A stretch of DNA of 64,000 nucleotides from Chloroflexota bacterium. Lineage in GTDB: Bacteria; Chloroflexota; Anaerolineae; 4572-78; J111. Both the position numbers and the translations under genes were made by a program. The notes beneath the pieces were generated by a model. The model searched no databases and was not told where the DNA came from. It saw only the letters and a list, made by a program, of their open reading frames with translations. The stretch covers positions 1 to 64,000 of the forward strand of contig BOKF01000015.1 of the NCBI GenBank assembly GCA_016860845.1. Reading direction: 5' to 3'. Below, piece after piece: positions 1 through 7,284 of the stretch (its first letter is position 1; each line of letters starts with the position of its first letter).

Positions 1-1
1 C

Positions 2-121
2 GCGGCCGCCCTGCACTTGGTGCGCTACTATCAAAAACGCAATCATGTCGCTTATCTGTCTCATCGTAAATCCAAATTGGCTCAACTTGGTCTCTCAGCC
101 GTGGTCAACATTGCGCTGTAA
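2..121 (+). CDS. C-terminal fragment of an unidentified protein
   Basis: An open frame enters from the left edge and stops with TAA at 119-121. The visible 39 residues are basic and protein-like ([12 protein letters not shown], then [13 protein letters not shown]). I do not recognise the family; a transposase tail is possible but unproven. Its end overlaps the tail of the antisense ORF at 95-229, so at least one of the two ends may be an artefact or scar. Confidence 0.35.
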   Translation, partial: AAALHLVRYYQKRNHVAYLSHRKSKLAQLGLSAVVNIAL

Positions 122-229
122 TACTAACTTAAATTGGATAAATTCAACAAACTGGGCCACCTCAGGAATAATCGGCTCTGGCAACTCGCCAATTAAGCGG
201 TGGAGTTCAGTTCGACTAATAGTTGACAT
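95..229 (-). CDS. Short DUF2281/antitoxin-like protein, probably truncated
   Basis: This 44-residue ORF begins [18 protein letters not shown] and continues with [12 protein letters not shown]. That pattern (short helix, LPE turn, then a hydrophobic FVEFIQFK helix) resembles the N-terminal part of DUF2281-type antitoxin proteins. The start is well supported: a GGAGGAG ribosome-binding site sits seven bases upstream of the ATG on the minus strand. Family members usually run to about 60-80 residues, so the TGA after NVDHG suggests truncation. No partner toxin is visible, but it could lie beyond the left edge. The family call is from memory of its pattern and is tentative. Confidence 0.45.
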   Translation of the reverse strand: MSTISRTELHRLIGELPEPIIPEVAQFVEFIQFKLVLQRNVDHG

Positions 230-334
230 GGTTAAACTCCTCCAAATGAATCCTCATATTACAAAAAACAGGCATTATCTACATACATTGTAACATAATC
301 GAGAGTATTTTAAAAGGTGGAATTTTTCCCTTTA

Positions 335-374
335 TAAAAAAAGTCCCCGCCAACTACCGGCAGGGAGCTTTTTT
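335..374 (-). terminator. Rho-independent terminator after ileS
   Basis: An inverted repeat (GCTCCCTGCC / GGCGGGGAC on the minus strand, loop around 352-357) is followed by a run of seven T on the minus strand. It lies 37 bases past the ileS stop. T-runs flank it on both strands, so it may act bidirectionally. Confidence 0.8.
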
Positions 375-410
375 ATCGCCTCACCGTTCTTCGCTTCTTC
401 GCCACATCTC

Positions 411-3400
411 TCACGCCACTCGCTTCACTCCCAGCATCACATCCAGCCCGTCCACTTTCTCCTTGCGCTGGAAAGCGGTTTCGGGGATGAGTTGGTGGTC
501 AATTTCAACGGCCAGAGTTTCAACTTTGATGTAATCGGCCCACTGCCGAAAGACACGATGGACCGCGCCCTCGGCCTGGTAGTAGATGGTGATCTTGTCG
601 GCGATGTCAAAACCGGCGTCTTTACGCATGTTCTGGATACGGCGAACCAGCTCGCGGGCCAGTCCTTCGGCAGCCAACTCGTCGGTGATGACCACGTCCA
701 CGCCAACAGTGATGAGTTTGTCGGCGGCGACGGCCAGGCCCTCGGCGGGCTGGGTTTGGATGAGCAGTTCTTCGGCGGTCAATTCAACCGGCTGGCCCTC
801 AACCGTGAAGGTGACAGCCTCGCCGGCCTGGATTTTGGCGGCCAGCGCAGCCGGGTCGGCAGCTTCGATGGCCTGGCGCACCGCCGGCAGGTCTTTGCCC
901 AGCTTTGGCCCCAGCAGCTTGAGGTTGGGCAGCACTTTGTAGGTGACAAGTTCGCCCGCTTCGGCCACGAATTCCAATTTCTTGACATTTAATTCGTCCA
1001 CGACGATGGCGGTTAGTTCGGGGGACAAGTTGTCAACTTGTCCTACATGAGCTAAGGCCCGCGCCAGCGGCTGGCGGACCTTGATATTGACGCTGCCGCG
1101 CGCGCCCAGGCCCAGGCTGGCAATCCGCCGGGCCAGGTCCATCTGCTCCAGCAGCGATTGGTCAACCGCGGCCTCATTCGCCTCTGGCCAGGCGCAGTGA
1201 TGGATCGACTCCGGCGCGTTGCTGTCCACGCCGCGCACCAGGTTCTGATACATCACCTCGGTCACAAACGGGGTGAAAGGGGCCAGCAGCCGGGTCAGCG
1301 TGGTCAGGACATGGTAGAGGGTAGCATAGGCGGCGTCCTTATCGGTATCGTGCTCCGATTTCCAGAAGCGGCGGCGCGATCTCCGCACGTACCAGTTGGT
1401 CAGGTCCTCGATCAAATCCTGAATGGCGTTGGTCGCCGTGTAGGCGTCGTAATTTTCCAGGCTGGCAGTCACCTGGACGACGACCTCGTTCAGGCGGGCG
1501 ATGATCCAGCGATCCAAGAGATTTACGATTTTGGACTGCCCCTTTGGGCGTGGATTTACGATTTGGTCACTTCCTCGTAAATCGTAAATCGCAAATCGCA
1601 AATCCTCAGCCGAAGGTGTCCACTCATCCAGCTTGGCATACGTCACAAAAAAGTTGTATACATTCCACAGCGGGATAAGGAACTGGCGGCGGACCTCGTC
1701 GGCGCGGTGATAGCCGAAGAGCAGATTTTGCTCCGGTTTGTGGTTGCAGTACATCCAGCGCATGACGTCCACGCCCATTTTATCGGCGGCCTCGTTGAAC
1801 TCAATGGCATTGCCCCAGCTTTTGTGCATGGGCCGGCCGTCTTCGGCCCAGAGGGTGGCGTAGCCAAAGTTGCTCAGGAAGGAGGGGCTTTTGTCAATGA
1901 TGGCACCCATGACCAGCATGCTGTAGAACCAATTGCGGAACTGGCCGGGGAAGCTCTCGCTGATCCAGTCGGCCGGGTACCACTTGCGCCAGTAGTCGGG
2001 GTCCTGGCGGTAGCGCAGGGTGCTAAAGCTGACAATGCCGGCGTCGAGCCAGGGGTTGCCGACGTCGGGGATGCGGGTCATCAGGCCGCCGCATTGGTCG
2101 CACTTGAGCTTGACCGAGTCAATCCAGGGGCGATGGGGCGTGTGCCCGGCGAATTCCTCGTAACCGGCTGCGGCTCGTGCCTTCAGCTCAACGTCATCGC
2201 CGACGACCGTCCAGGCATCGCAGCCCTCACACTGCCAGATGGGCAGGGCCAGGCCCCAGTAGCGCTTCTTGGAGATCATCCAGTCGTGCATGTTGCGCAG
2301 CCAATCCAGTTCCCGTTCCAGGCCAAAGGACGGAATCCAGCGGATCTGGCGGGTGATGTCCATGAGCAGCGGGCGCAGTTCGTCCATGCTGATGAACCAC
2401 TCGTCCACCAGGCGGAAGACCAACTCGGTTTTGCAGCGCCAGCAGGTGGGGTAACGGTGGGTATACCTTTCGACATGGTAGAGCAGCCCCTTTTCCTCCA
2501 GGTTTTTGAAGATGGGGTCGGCTACCTCGCTGACCTGCAAGCCGGTCAAGTAATCGAACCCTTCGACAAAGTAACCCTCGTCGTCGAGCGGGGCGACGAT
2601 GGGTAGATCATTTTCTTTGCCCAGGGCAAAGTCTTCCGCGCCAGCACCCGGAGCGATGTGAACAATGCCGGTCCCTTCTTCCTCGCCGACTTCATCCCAG
2701 GCGATGACCCGGTGGGCGTCTTTGGCGCTCAACTTGATCCCTTCGATCAACTCCTTGAGATGCGTCCAGCCGCCCGGCTGCTGCTCGGCGGTCAGGTCGT
2801 CGAAAGGACCGTCGTAGCTCCAGCCGAGCATGTCCTGCCCCTTAAGCTCCTGCAAGAGTTCATACTTGCCGCGCAGCATCTTGGCGGCGCCTTTGCTCAG
2901 GTAGAAGATTTCGTCGGTCAGCATCATCTTGACTTTGACGTAATCCAAATCCGGCCCGACCGCAGCGGCGACGTTGCTGGTCAGGGTCCAGGGGGTCGTG
3001 GTCCAGACTAACAGGGCCTCGCCCGGCTTGTCGCGCAGCGGAAATTTGACGGTGACGCTGCGGTGTGTGATTTCGGCGTAGCCGTCGGTGACGATTTCGT
3101 GCTGGCTGATGCCGGTGGCGCAGCGGGGACACCAGGGCATCACGTCGGCGCCGCGATAGAGCCAGCCGTTGTCGTGGCAGATTTTGATGGCCCGCCAGAT
3201 CATGTAGTTGTTTTCGTTGGACAGAGTATAGTAGCTGCCGCCCATCTCCGGCATGCCCAGCCGCCCGACGATATTTTCAACCGTGTCGGTGACGGGTCCC
3301 TCCGGCCCCTCTACAGTGATGACCTCGGTCGGGTTGGCGATGATTTTTTGGCCCAGCCAGCGCAGTTGGTCGGTGTCGTTCCAGTCCATCCAGTAACCCA

Positions 3401-3815
3401 GGCGGATGGACTGCTCGGTCTGTACGGCGGAGAAGCGCAGCACCCGCTCCTTGCACTTGTTGACAAAGGCGGCCATACCGTAGGCTTCGATATCCTTTTT
3501 GCTCTTGAAGCCCATCTCTTTTTCCACTTCCACCTCGACCCACAAGCCCTGGCAGTCGAAGCCCTGCTGGTAGCGCAGCTCGTGCCCGCGCATGGCCCAG
3601 TAGCGGTTGTACAGGTCTTTGTAGGTGCGGCCCCAGGCGTGGTGGACGCCCATCGGGTTGTTGGCCGTGATTGGCCCGTCCATAAAGCTCCACTTGGGCC
3701 GGCCCTTTTGTATGGTCCGCAGTTTATCCAGTGATTTATTTTCTTTCCACCAGGCCAAGACGTCACGCTCCTGGGCTGGGAAGTCTACGTTGGAAGGTAC
3801 GTCCTTAAATGGCAT
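411..3815 (-). CDS. ileS: Isoleucyl-tRNA synthetase
   Basis: Charges tRNA-Ile with isoleucine in the cytoplasm. At 1,134 residues it is the long class I form resembling archaeal/eukaryotic IleRS rather than the roughly 930-residue E. coli type. The HIGH-equivalent is HHAW at residues 58-61 and the KMSKS-equivalent is MHKSWGN near 661-667; an editing domain lies between and an anticodon-binding domain follows. The start has an AGGAG site about eight bases upstream. A T-box specific for isoleucine lies upstream, beyond alaX and a transposase, and probably controls the cluster. Two stretches (residues about 735-767 and 921-931) are encoded by repeat sequence that is otherwise intergenic, apparently in-frame insertions. 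Confidence 0.97.
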   Translation of the reverse strand: MPFKDVPSNVDFPAQERDVLAWWKENKSLDKLRTIQKGRPKWSFMDGPITANNPMGVHHAWGRTYKDLYNRYWAMRGHELRYQQGFDCQGLWVEVEVEKEMGFKSKKDIEAYGMAAFVNKCKERVLRFSAVQTEQSIRLGYWMDWNDTDQLRWLGQKIIANPTEVITVEGPEGPVTDTVENIVGRLGMPEMGGSYYTLSNENNYMIWRAIKICHDNGWLYRGADVMPWCPRCATGISQHEIVTDGYAEITHRSVTVKFPLRDKPGEALLVWTTTPWTLTSNVAAAVGPDLDYVKVKMMLTDEIFYLSKGAAKMLRGKYELLQELKGQDMLGWSYDGPFDDLTAEQQPGGWTHLKELIEGIKLSAKDAHRVIAWDEVGEEEGTGIVHIAPGAGAEDFALGKENDLPIVAPLDDEGYFVEGFDYLTGLQVSEVADPIFKNLEEKGLLYHVERYTHRYPTCWRCKTELVFRLVDEWFISMDELRPLLMDITRQIRWIPSFGLERELDWLRNMHDWMISKKRYWGLALPIWQCEGCDAWTVVGDDVELKARAAAGYEEFAGHTPHRPWIDSVKLKCDQCGGLMTRIPDVGNPWLDAGIVSFSTLRYRQDPDYWRKWYPADWISESFPGQFRNWFYSMLVMGAIIDKSPSFLSNFGYATLWAEDGRPMHKSWGNAIEFNEAADKMGVDVMRWMYCNHKPEQNLLFGYHRADEVRRQFLIPLWNVYNFFVTYAKLDEWTPSAEDLRFAIYDLRGSDQIVNPRPKGQSKIVNLLDRWIIARLNEVVVQVTASLENYDAYTATNAIQDLIEDLTNWYVRRSRRRFWKSEHDTDKDAAYATLYHVLTTLTRLLAPFTPFVTEVMYQNLVRGVDSNAPESIHHCAWPEANEAAVDQSLLEQMDLARRIASLGLGARGSVNIKVRQPLARALAHVGQVDNLSPELTAIVVDELNVKKLEFVAEAGELVTYKVLPNLKLLGPKLGKDLPAVRQAIEAADPAALAAKIQAGEAVTFTVEGQPVELTAEELLIQTQPAEGLAVAADKLITVGVDVVITDELAAEGLARELVRRIQNMRKDAGFDIADKITIYYQAEGAVHRVFRQWADYIKVETLAVEIDHQLIPETAFQRKEKVDGLDVMLGVKRVA
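1021..1050. repeat. In-frame palindromic repeat inside ileS
   Basis: GGGACAAGTTG / CAACTTGTCC forms a near-perfect palindrome inside the ileS coding region. It is read in frame as GQVDNLS (residues about 921-931). A related palindrome (CAAGATG / CATCTTG) lies in the T-box leader at 5466-5483. Confidence 0.6.
1510..1612. repeat. In-frame ATTTACGATT-type repeat inside ileS
   Basis: Multiple copies of ATTTACGATT and its complement (AATCGTAAATC), separated by a CCCCTTTGGGC core, occur within ileS. The same arrangement is found in the non-coding stretch at 5203-5290 upstream of alaX. Here it is read through as about 33 residues (YDLRGSDQIVNPRPKGQS) without a stop. Confidence 0.7.
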
Positions 3816-3834
3816 TAACTATTCTCCTGATCTC

Positions 3835-3865
3835 AGGAGTCCAAAAGCATAGCTTTTGGACTCCT
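3835..3865. repeat. REP-like palindrome, left of the transposase
   Basis: A perfect 14-base inverted repeat (AGGAGTCCAAAAGC, spacer ATA, GCTTTTGGACTCCT) lies between the transposase stop and the ileS start. A second, related hairpin flanks the other end of the transposase at 4432-4460. This is the usual arrangement of REP-associated tyrosine transposases. Confidence 0.8.
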
Positions 3866-3867
3866 AT

Positions 3868-4416
3868 TTAAAAGTCATCGTTTTGTGCTTCGGTCAACTG
3901 CAAAATTTTATATTCGGGATAGGCCCGAAATTGTTGCACTAATTGCTCTTGGCCAACCTCAGCCAATATAGCCGAGAAGCTGGAGTGCGGGTAATCAGTT
4001 AAATTTGCTACAAGGCCGTGTTTTATCGGATTCGCCAGCAGGTAATTTAAGCGGATGTAATAATCGGCCTCGTGGCGGGGACAATAATCCCAATAATTCC
4101 ACCAGACCGGCGTTTCGCAGGAAGTGGCGGCCCGAATCACTATGGCCATTTGGCTGTGAATGGCCCGAAAAATGACGGATAAATGATTACCCTGGTTACT
4201 TTTGCCCAACAGGTGATAATGATTATCCAGAATAACCCAATGATGAAGTTCCCACGCATATTTCTTAAAATAATTTTGGATCAACTCCAGTAAATGAGTT
4301 TTTAACTTCGCCTCGAGCAATAGCGGCCTTTTGCGGTAAATGGCTCCGGTAACAAAATAAGGGGTGTGATCGAGGTAGAGGTGGGGTGGATTATGGGGGT
4401 ATCGTTTGAGTGTCAT
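3868..4416 (-). mobile_element. REP-associated tyrosine transposase (RAYT, Y1_Tnp/IS200-like)
   Basis: A 182-residue Y1-type single-strand transposase. The HUH metal motif is visible as NHYHLLG near residue 66, and the tyrosine helix is probably around DYYIRLNYLLANPIKHGL near 118-135, typical of the family. RAYT proteins bind and cleave REP hairpins; matching hairpins flank this gene on both sides (3835-3865 and 4432-4460). It sits between alaX and ileS in the same orientation and may be co-transcribed with them. The frame is intact with no premature stop, and the ribosome-binding site is weak (AAAGAAA). Confidence 0.9.
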
Positions 4417-4431
4417 CGTTTATTTTTCTTT

Positions 4432-4460
4432 AGGTTCAAAAGCTACGCTTTTGGACTCCT
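4432..4460. repeat. REP-like palindrome, right of the transposase
   Basis: TTCAAAAGC, spacer TAC, GCTTTTGGACTCCT. The right arm is identical to that of the palindrome at 3835-3865; the left arm has diverged. The two hairpins bracket the transposase gene. Confidence 0.75.
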
Positions 4461-4479
4461 TGCCTTACGCGGCCTCGCT

Positions 4480-5187
4480 TCAATTTCCAATCTCTAATCT
4501 TATCCGCTTGTTGATCTTGCCCTTGCTCTCATACCCCACCACCCGAATCGTTCCTACCTCGCGGGTGTTATGGACATGAGTGCCGCCATCGGCCTGCAAA
4601 TCCAGCCCTTCGATTTCGACGGTGCGGACTTCGCTGATGCCTTCGGGTAATAGATTGATCTTGGTGCGGATCAGGTCGGGGATCTGGAAGGCTTCTTCGC
4701 GGGGCAGAATTTTGACCCGCACGTTGCGGGCGGCGGCGACTTCGACGTTGAGCTTTTCTTCGATCTCCTTAACCAGTTCTTGCCGCAGCGTTTCAAATTC
4801 AAAGTCCATACGGCCGCTGAGTTCGTCCATGTTGCCGCCGGTTACCTGCGCTCCATAATCCCGCCAAACCACGCCGCAAAGAATGTGGAAGGCGGTGTGG
4901 GTTCGCATCAGCTTGTGGCGGCGCTCCCAATCAATTTTCCCATGCACCACCGCACCAACGGCGGGCAAGTCGCTGCTTTCCAGCCAGTGCCAGATAAGGT
5001 CTCCCTGCCGTTTGACCTTGGTCACGGGCTTCCCGTCCAGCCAACCCAGGTCGTGCGGCTGGCCACCGCCGCCGGGATAAAAAGCAGTTCTATCCAGGGC
5101 TACGGCCTTTTCCTCAGGATTGACAGCAACTACAGTCGCATCGAATTCTTGCAAGTAAGCATCGGTGTGGGCCAGTAACTCGGTCAT
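4480..5187 (-). CDS. alaX: Alanyl-tRNA editing protein AlaX
   Basis: A free-standing homologue of the AlaRS editing domain that hydrolyses mischarged Ser- or Gly-tRNA-Ala. The 235-residue length fits the AlaX-M class. Zinc ligands are seen as HTAFH (His97, His101) and as GGTHVH near 203-206; the cysteine usual just before GGTH is an aspartate (ADGGTH), as I believe occurs in some AlaX. I chose the ATG at 5187 because GGAGG lies four bases upstream; a longer start five codons earlier is possible. A T-box leader with an isoleucine specifier lies directly upstream, which is unexpected for an alanine-related gene and is best explained by control of ileS downstream. Confidence 0.93.
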   Translation of the reverse strand: MTELLAHTDAYLQEFDATVVAVNPEEKAVALDRTAFYPGGGGQPHDLGWLDGKPVTKVKRQGDLIWHWLESSDLPAVGAVVHGKIDWERRHKLMRTHTAFHILCGVVWRDYGAQVTGGNMDELSGRMDFEFETLRQELVKEIEEKLNVEVAAARNVRVKILPREEAFQIPDLIRTKINLLPEGISEVRTVEIEGLDLQADGGTHVHNTREVGTIRVVGYESKGKINKRIRLEIGN

Positions 5188-5202
5188 CGTTCCTCCAACC
5201 AT

Positions 5203-5290
5203 TTACGATTTACCCATAGGGGGCCTTTGGCTCCGATTTCAGATTTACGATGCGAACAGTAATCCAAAATCGTAAATCCAAAATCTAAAA
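5203..5290. repeat. ATTTACGATT-type intergenic repeat
   Basis: Copies of ATTTACGATT and AATCGTAAATCC flank a CCCATAGGGGGCCTTTGG core. The same composite is embedded in ileS (1510-1612), and the core recurs at 32193-32212 and near 63672. It separates the T-box from alaX. Confidence 0.7.
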
Positions 5291-5291
5291 T

Positions 5292-5324
5292 TAAAAACTC
5301 CCATCCCAATCATGGGACGAGAGT
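5292..5324 (-). terminator. T-box regulated terminator hairpin
   Basis: On the minus strand ACTCTCGTCCCA pairs with TGGGATGGGAGT (two G-U or mismatched positions) and is followed by TTTTTAA. It lies nine bases after the T-box core, as expected of the terminator that competes with the antiterminator. Confidence 0.9.
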
Positions 5325-5612
5325 TTAACTGCTCGCGGTACCACCCAATTTAGTGCATGCACTCGCTTCGTCGCCTGCAAGCGTTAAAACGTTTAACGTT
5401 CAACGGATTAGAGGCGTGCCCGGCTAACGGTGGGCAAATCCGGCTGAGTCTACTCAACAGGCGGGGCAAGATGCCATCTTGTCCGACAATTTTTCGGTCA
5501 GCGGCTCAGGAAGGATTTTCGACAAGGTTGGTGGGTCCGGCTTGCACCCGCCCGAACTCGCTGGGCCACGCCGCTTGCCTACTCGTTTCCGTCACAGCCT
5601 TTTAAGCTAACA
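5292..5612 (-). promoter_or_regulatory. T-box leader RNA, isoleucine specifier (AUC)
   Basis: Read on the minus strand. The T-box core GGGTGGTACCGCG is at 5334-5346. The stem I loop E/S-turn is seen as GAGTA (about 5580-5584) facing GAA (about 5518-5520), joined by the pairing GGCAAG / CTTGTC. The specifier after GAA reads ATC (5514-5516), an isoleucine codon, followed by the usual CTGAG. Uncharged tRNA-Ile should therefore stabilise antitermination. Downstream genes are alaX, the transposase and ileS. The region between the specifier and the core is long and contains two dispersed repeats (CAAGATG palindrome at 5466-5483; a GTTTAACGTTCAACG element at 5390-5404). Confidence 0.9.
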
Positions 5613-5689
5613 ATTGTGGCCGAAACTATATCATCAAGCGGCAGGCTTGTCAAATCGGCAAAAATCCCCAAAAATTAAGCTTTAATCGC

Positions 5690-5719
5690 TTGACGGTTAG
5701 TTGAATATTATGCTATTAT
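5690..5719 (+). promoter_or_regulatory. Sigma-70-type promoter for the DUF2752 gene
   Basis: TTGACG at 5690-5695, an 18-base spacer, and TATTAT at 5714-5719. The ATG at 5718 overlaps the -10 box, so translation must begin further downstream. Confidence 0.65.
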
Positions 5720-5774
5720 GTACCCGTTGAAGTTGCACGGTTCTAAAAATCTTTTAGCTGGTGCAATCGGATTC

Positions 5775-6257
5775 ATGCTGCCACACTCAATCTCACCTCA
5801 TAACCTGGTTGTTTCCCTCAAAGCTCAGATTTATACACCGATTTTGACCTCGGTGGTACAGAATCGGTTGGCGGGTTGGATGATCGCCGGGGCAGGCGGT
5901 CTGCAGGCCGGTTTAGTTAGCCTGGGGATACCCGGCTGGCAGTGTCCTTTTTTGCATGTCACGGGCTTGCCGTGTCCGGGATGTGGTTTATCGCGGGCTG
6001 TGGTGCTGCTGCTGCAGGGTGATTGGCGCGCCTCCTTGGGGTTGCACGCGTATGCTCCCCTTTTTATTGTGGCCCTGCTGTTGGTGACCTGGGCTGCTAT
6101 CCTCCCTGGGCAACAGCGGACTTGGTTTATTGGCCGGCTTGAATGGGTGGAACGACGCACAGGAATTACAGCAATTCTTTTGATTGGCTTAATGCTCTAC
6201 TGGCTAATTCGATTGCTGGTCTTTCCTGAAGCGTTTATAAATTTGGTTAAAGGGTAG
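5775..6257 (+). CDS. DUF2752 family membrane protein
   Basis: A small integral membrane protein with the DUF2752 signature CPFLHVTGLPCPGCGLSRA in its middle, followed by membrane helices. Function is unknown in the family; the paired cysteines suggest metal or redox binding. I use the ATG at 5775 (160 residues) because the ATG at 5718 falls in the -10 box of the only visible promoter; no good ribosome-binding site marks either. The small membrane protein at 6301 follows 43 bases later on the same strand, ahead of one terminator, so the two are probably co-transcribed. Confidence 0.8.
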   Translation: MLPHSISPHNLVVSLKAQIYTPILTSVVQNRLAGWMIAGAGGLQAGLVSLGIPGWQCPFLHVTGLPCPGCGLSRAVVLLLQGDWRASLGLHAYAPLFIVALLLVTWAAILPGQQRTWFIGRLEWVERRTGITAILLIGLMLYWLIRLLVFPEAFINLVKG

Positions 6258-6300
6258 AGTTATTCTATCCACAAATTCTATACAAGGGAGGTTCACAAAG

Positions 6301-6633
6301 ATGCAAGTAGTCGGCTCAATTTTATCATTTGTAGGGGGTATTGGTTCGCTCATTTGCTGGATCATGGTGTTGATCAAAATGTTTCCAGCCGAAGGGGCGT
6401 TAAAGGGTATTCTGGCTATCATCTGCTCTCTGTATGCTTTCATTTGGGGGTGGATTAATGCCGGCCGGTTCAATTTAAGAAACGTGATGCTGGCCTGGAC
6501 GGTTTGTATTGTTCTGGCTGTTATTGGGGGAGTCATCAATGGCGCAGCCGCTGGTACTGCTTTACAGCAAGGGTTCAATGGCAGCAACTTGGCCCTATTT
6601 GTCTCAGTAGCGGCGGCTTTTATTGGCTTCTAG
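6301..6633 (+). CDS. Small hypothetical membrane protein
   Basis: A 110-residue protein with three or four hydrophobic segments (about 5-25, 36-52, 62-80 and 92-109) and few charged residues. A clear AAGGGAGG ribosome-binding site precedes the ATG by nine bases. It follows the DUF2752 gene and precedes a terminator at 6734-6768, forming a two-gene unit. I do not recognise the family; a role in the envelope is all the sequence supports. Confidence 0.7.
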   Translation: MQVVGSILSFVGGIGSLICWIMVLIKMFPAEGALKGILAIICSLYAFIWGWINAGRFNLRNVMLAWTVCIVLAVIGGVINGAAAGTALQQGFNGSNLALFVSVAAAFIGF

Positions 6634-6733
6634 TCCATTACCACTTTAACCGACAACTGAATAATTCCCGGTTTACCCTTTCGCTGGTGGTAAATCTACA
6701 CCAGCATCTCATAATAAGCACTTGACCTGCAAG

Positions 6734-6768
6734 AACAAACCCTACATTGAGTGGGGTTTGTTTTTTGT
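6734..6768 (+). terminator. Rho-independent terminator
   Basis: AACAAACCC (6734-6742) pairs with GGGTTTGTT (6754-6762), followed by TTTTTTG. It closes the DUF2752/small membrane protein unit. Confidence 0.85.
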
Positions 6769-7054
6769 TTGCGCAACAGAGGCTGTCGCCGGGTGTATTG
6801 CCCTTTGAACTGTCCCGACCGAGCAATAAGGGCAATGGCTCAGAGAGATTTGAACCTTGATTTTAGATATGGCTATTACGATAAGTGACTTTATATCGTT
6901 TTGAAAGTGGTAAGCGTTTTAAATGAGAATTTGGACCATAATAATTCTCATTATAGGGTCGGAAGGTTTGAATCGAGTTAGAAATAACATTCGTTACATT
7001 TCAGTTTTTATTCGAATTGCAATAAATCTGAATCAGAAAAATCAAATCGTGAAA
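6769..7054. other. AT-rich non-coding stretch with one inverted repeat
   Basis: I see no gene here. The only structure noted is an eight-base inverted repeat, ATGAGAAT (6923-6930) and ATTCTCAT (6944-6951), with 13 bases between. It could be an operator, but nothing adjacent identifies its regulator. Confidence 0.4.
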
Positions 7055-7082
7055 TTGACCACGAAACTATTAAAACTATAAT
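7055..7082 (+). promoter_or_regulatory. Strong promoter for tRNA-Sec
   Basis: TTGACC (7055-7060), a 16-base spacer and a consensus TATAAT (7077-7082). The predicted start of transcription coincides with the first bases of the tRNA. Confidence 0.8.
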
Positions 7083-7088
7083 AGAGGT

Positions 7089-7184
7089 GGGGGTGGATGT
7101 CGCCCGGTGGCGGCCCTGGTCTTCAAAATCAGTGGGCGGTTGCGAGCAGCAGGCGTCGGTGGGTTCGACTCCCATCTACTCCCG
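7089..7184 (+). tRNA. selC: Selenocysteine tRNA (anticodon TCA)
   Basis: The 96-nt sequence folds as a tRNA with a long acceptor arm (GGGGGTGGATG paired, with G-U pairs, to CATCTACTCCC), a D arm TCGCC/GGCGG, an anticodon stem CTGGT/ATCAG around loop CTTCAAA with TCA at 7123-7125, a long variable arm (about 7132-7157), and a GTTCGA T loop. Long variable arm plus TCA anticodon is diagnostic of tRNA-Sec, which reads UGA as selenocysteine with SelA, SelB and SelD. The CCA end is not encoded. No selA, selB or selD lies in this window, and no convincing selenoprotein was found here. Confidence 0.93.
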
Positions 7185-7200
7185 TGGAAGTGAAGAAATT

Positions 7201-7262
7201 TGGAGGACTGGAAGGACGGAAGGTTGGAAGATTTTCCGTCCTTCCAACCTTCCAGTTTTCCA
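7201..7262. repeat. GGAAGGTTGGAAG-type intergenic repeat
   Basis: Imperfect inverted arrays of GGAAGG on the left and CCTTCCAACCTTCCAG on the right. The same family recurs at 16262-16336 and 22381-22462. Confidence 0.65.
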
Positions 7263-7284
7263 AAATGGCTAAGTTTTAGACATT

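Noticed and set aside
95..97. TGA ending the antitoxin-like ORF as a selenocysteine codon
   Set aside because: The frame continues to the window edge, but the downstream residues do not resemble the family and overlap another frame.
492..3734. Long plus-strand open frames opposite ileS, and similar frames opposite leuS, nuoBCD and the Calx-beta gene
   Set aside because: They are mirror frames of GC-biased codons: no ribosome-binding sites, low-complexity translations, and the opposite strand encodes a recognised protein.
5718..5774. Start of the DUF2752 protein at the first ATG
   Set aside because: That ATG overlaps the -10 box of the only good promoter, so it would not be in the mRNA.
6923..6951. 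Fur-box-like site
   Set aside because: The ATGAGAAT/ATTCTCAT arms have a 13-base gap and lack the GATAAT hexamer pattern; no iron gene is adjacent.
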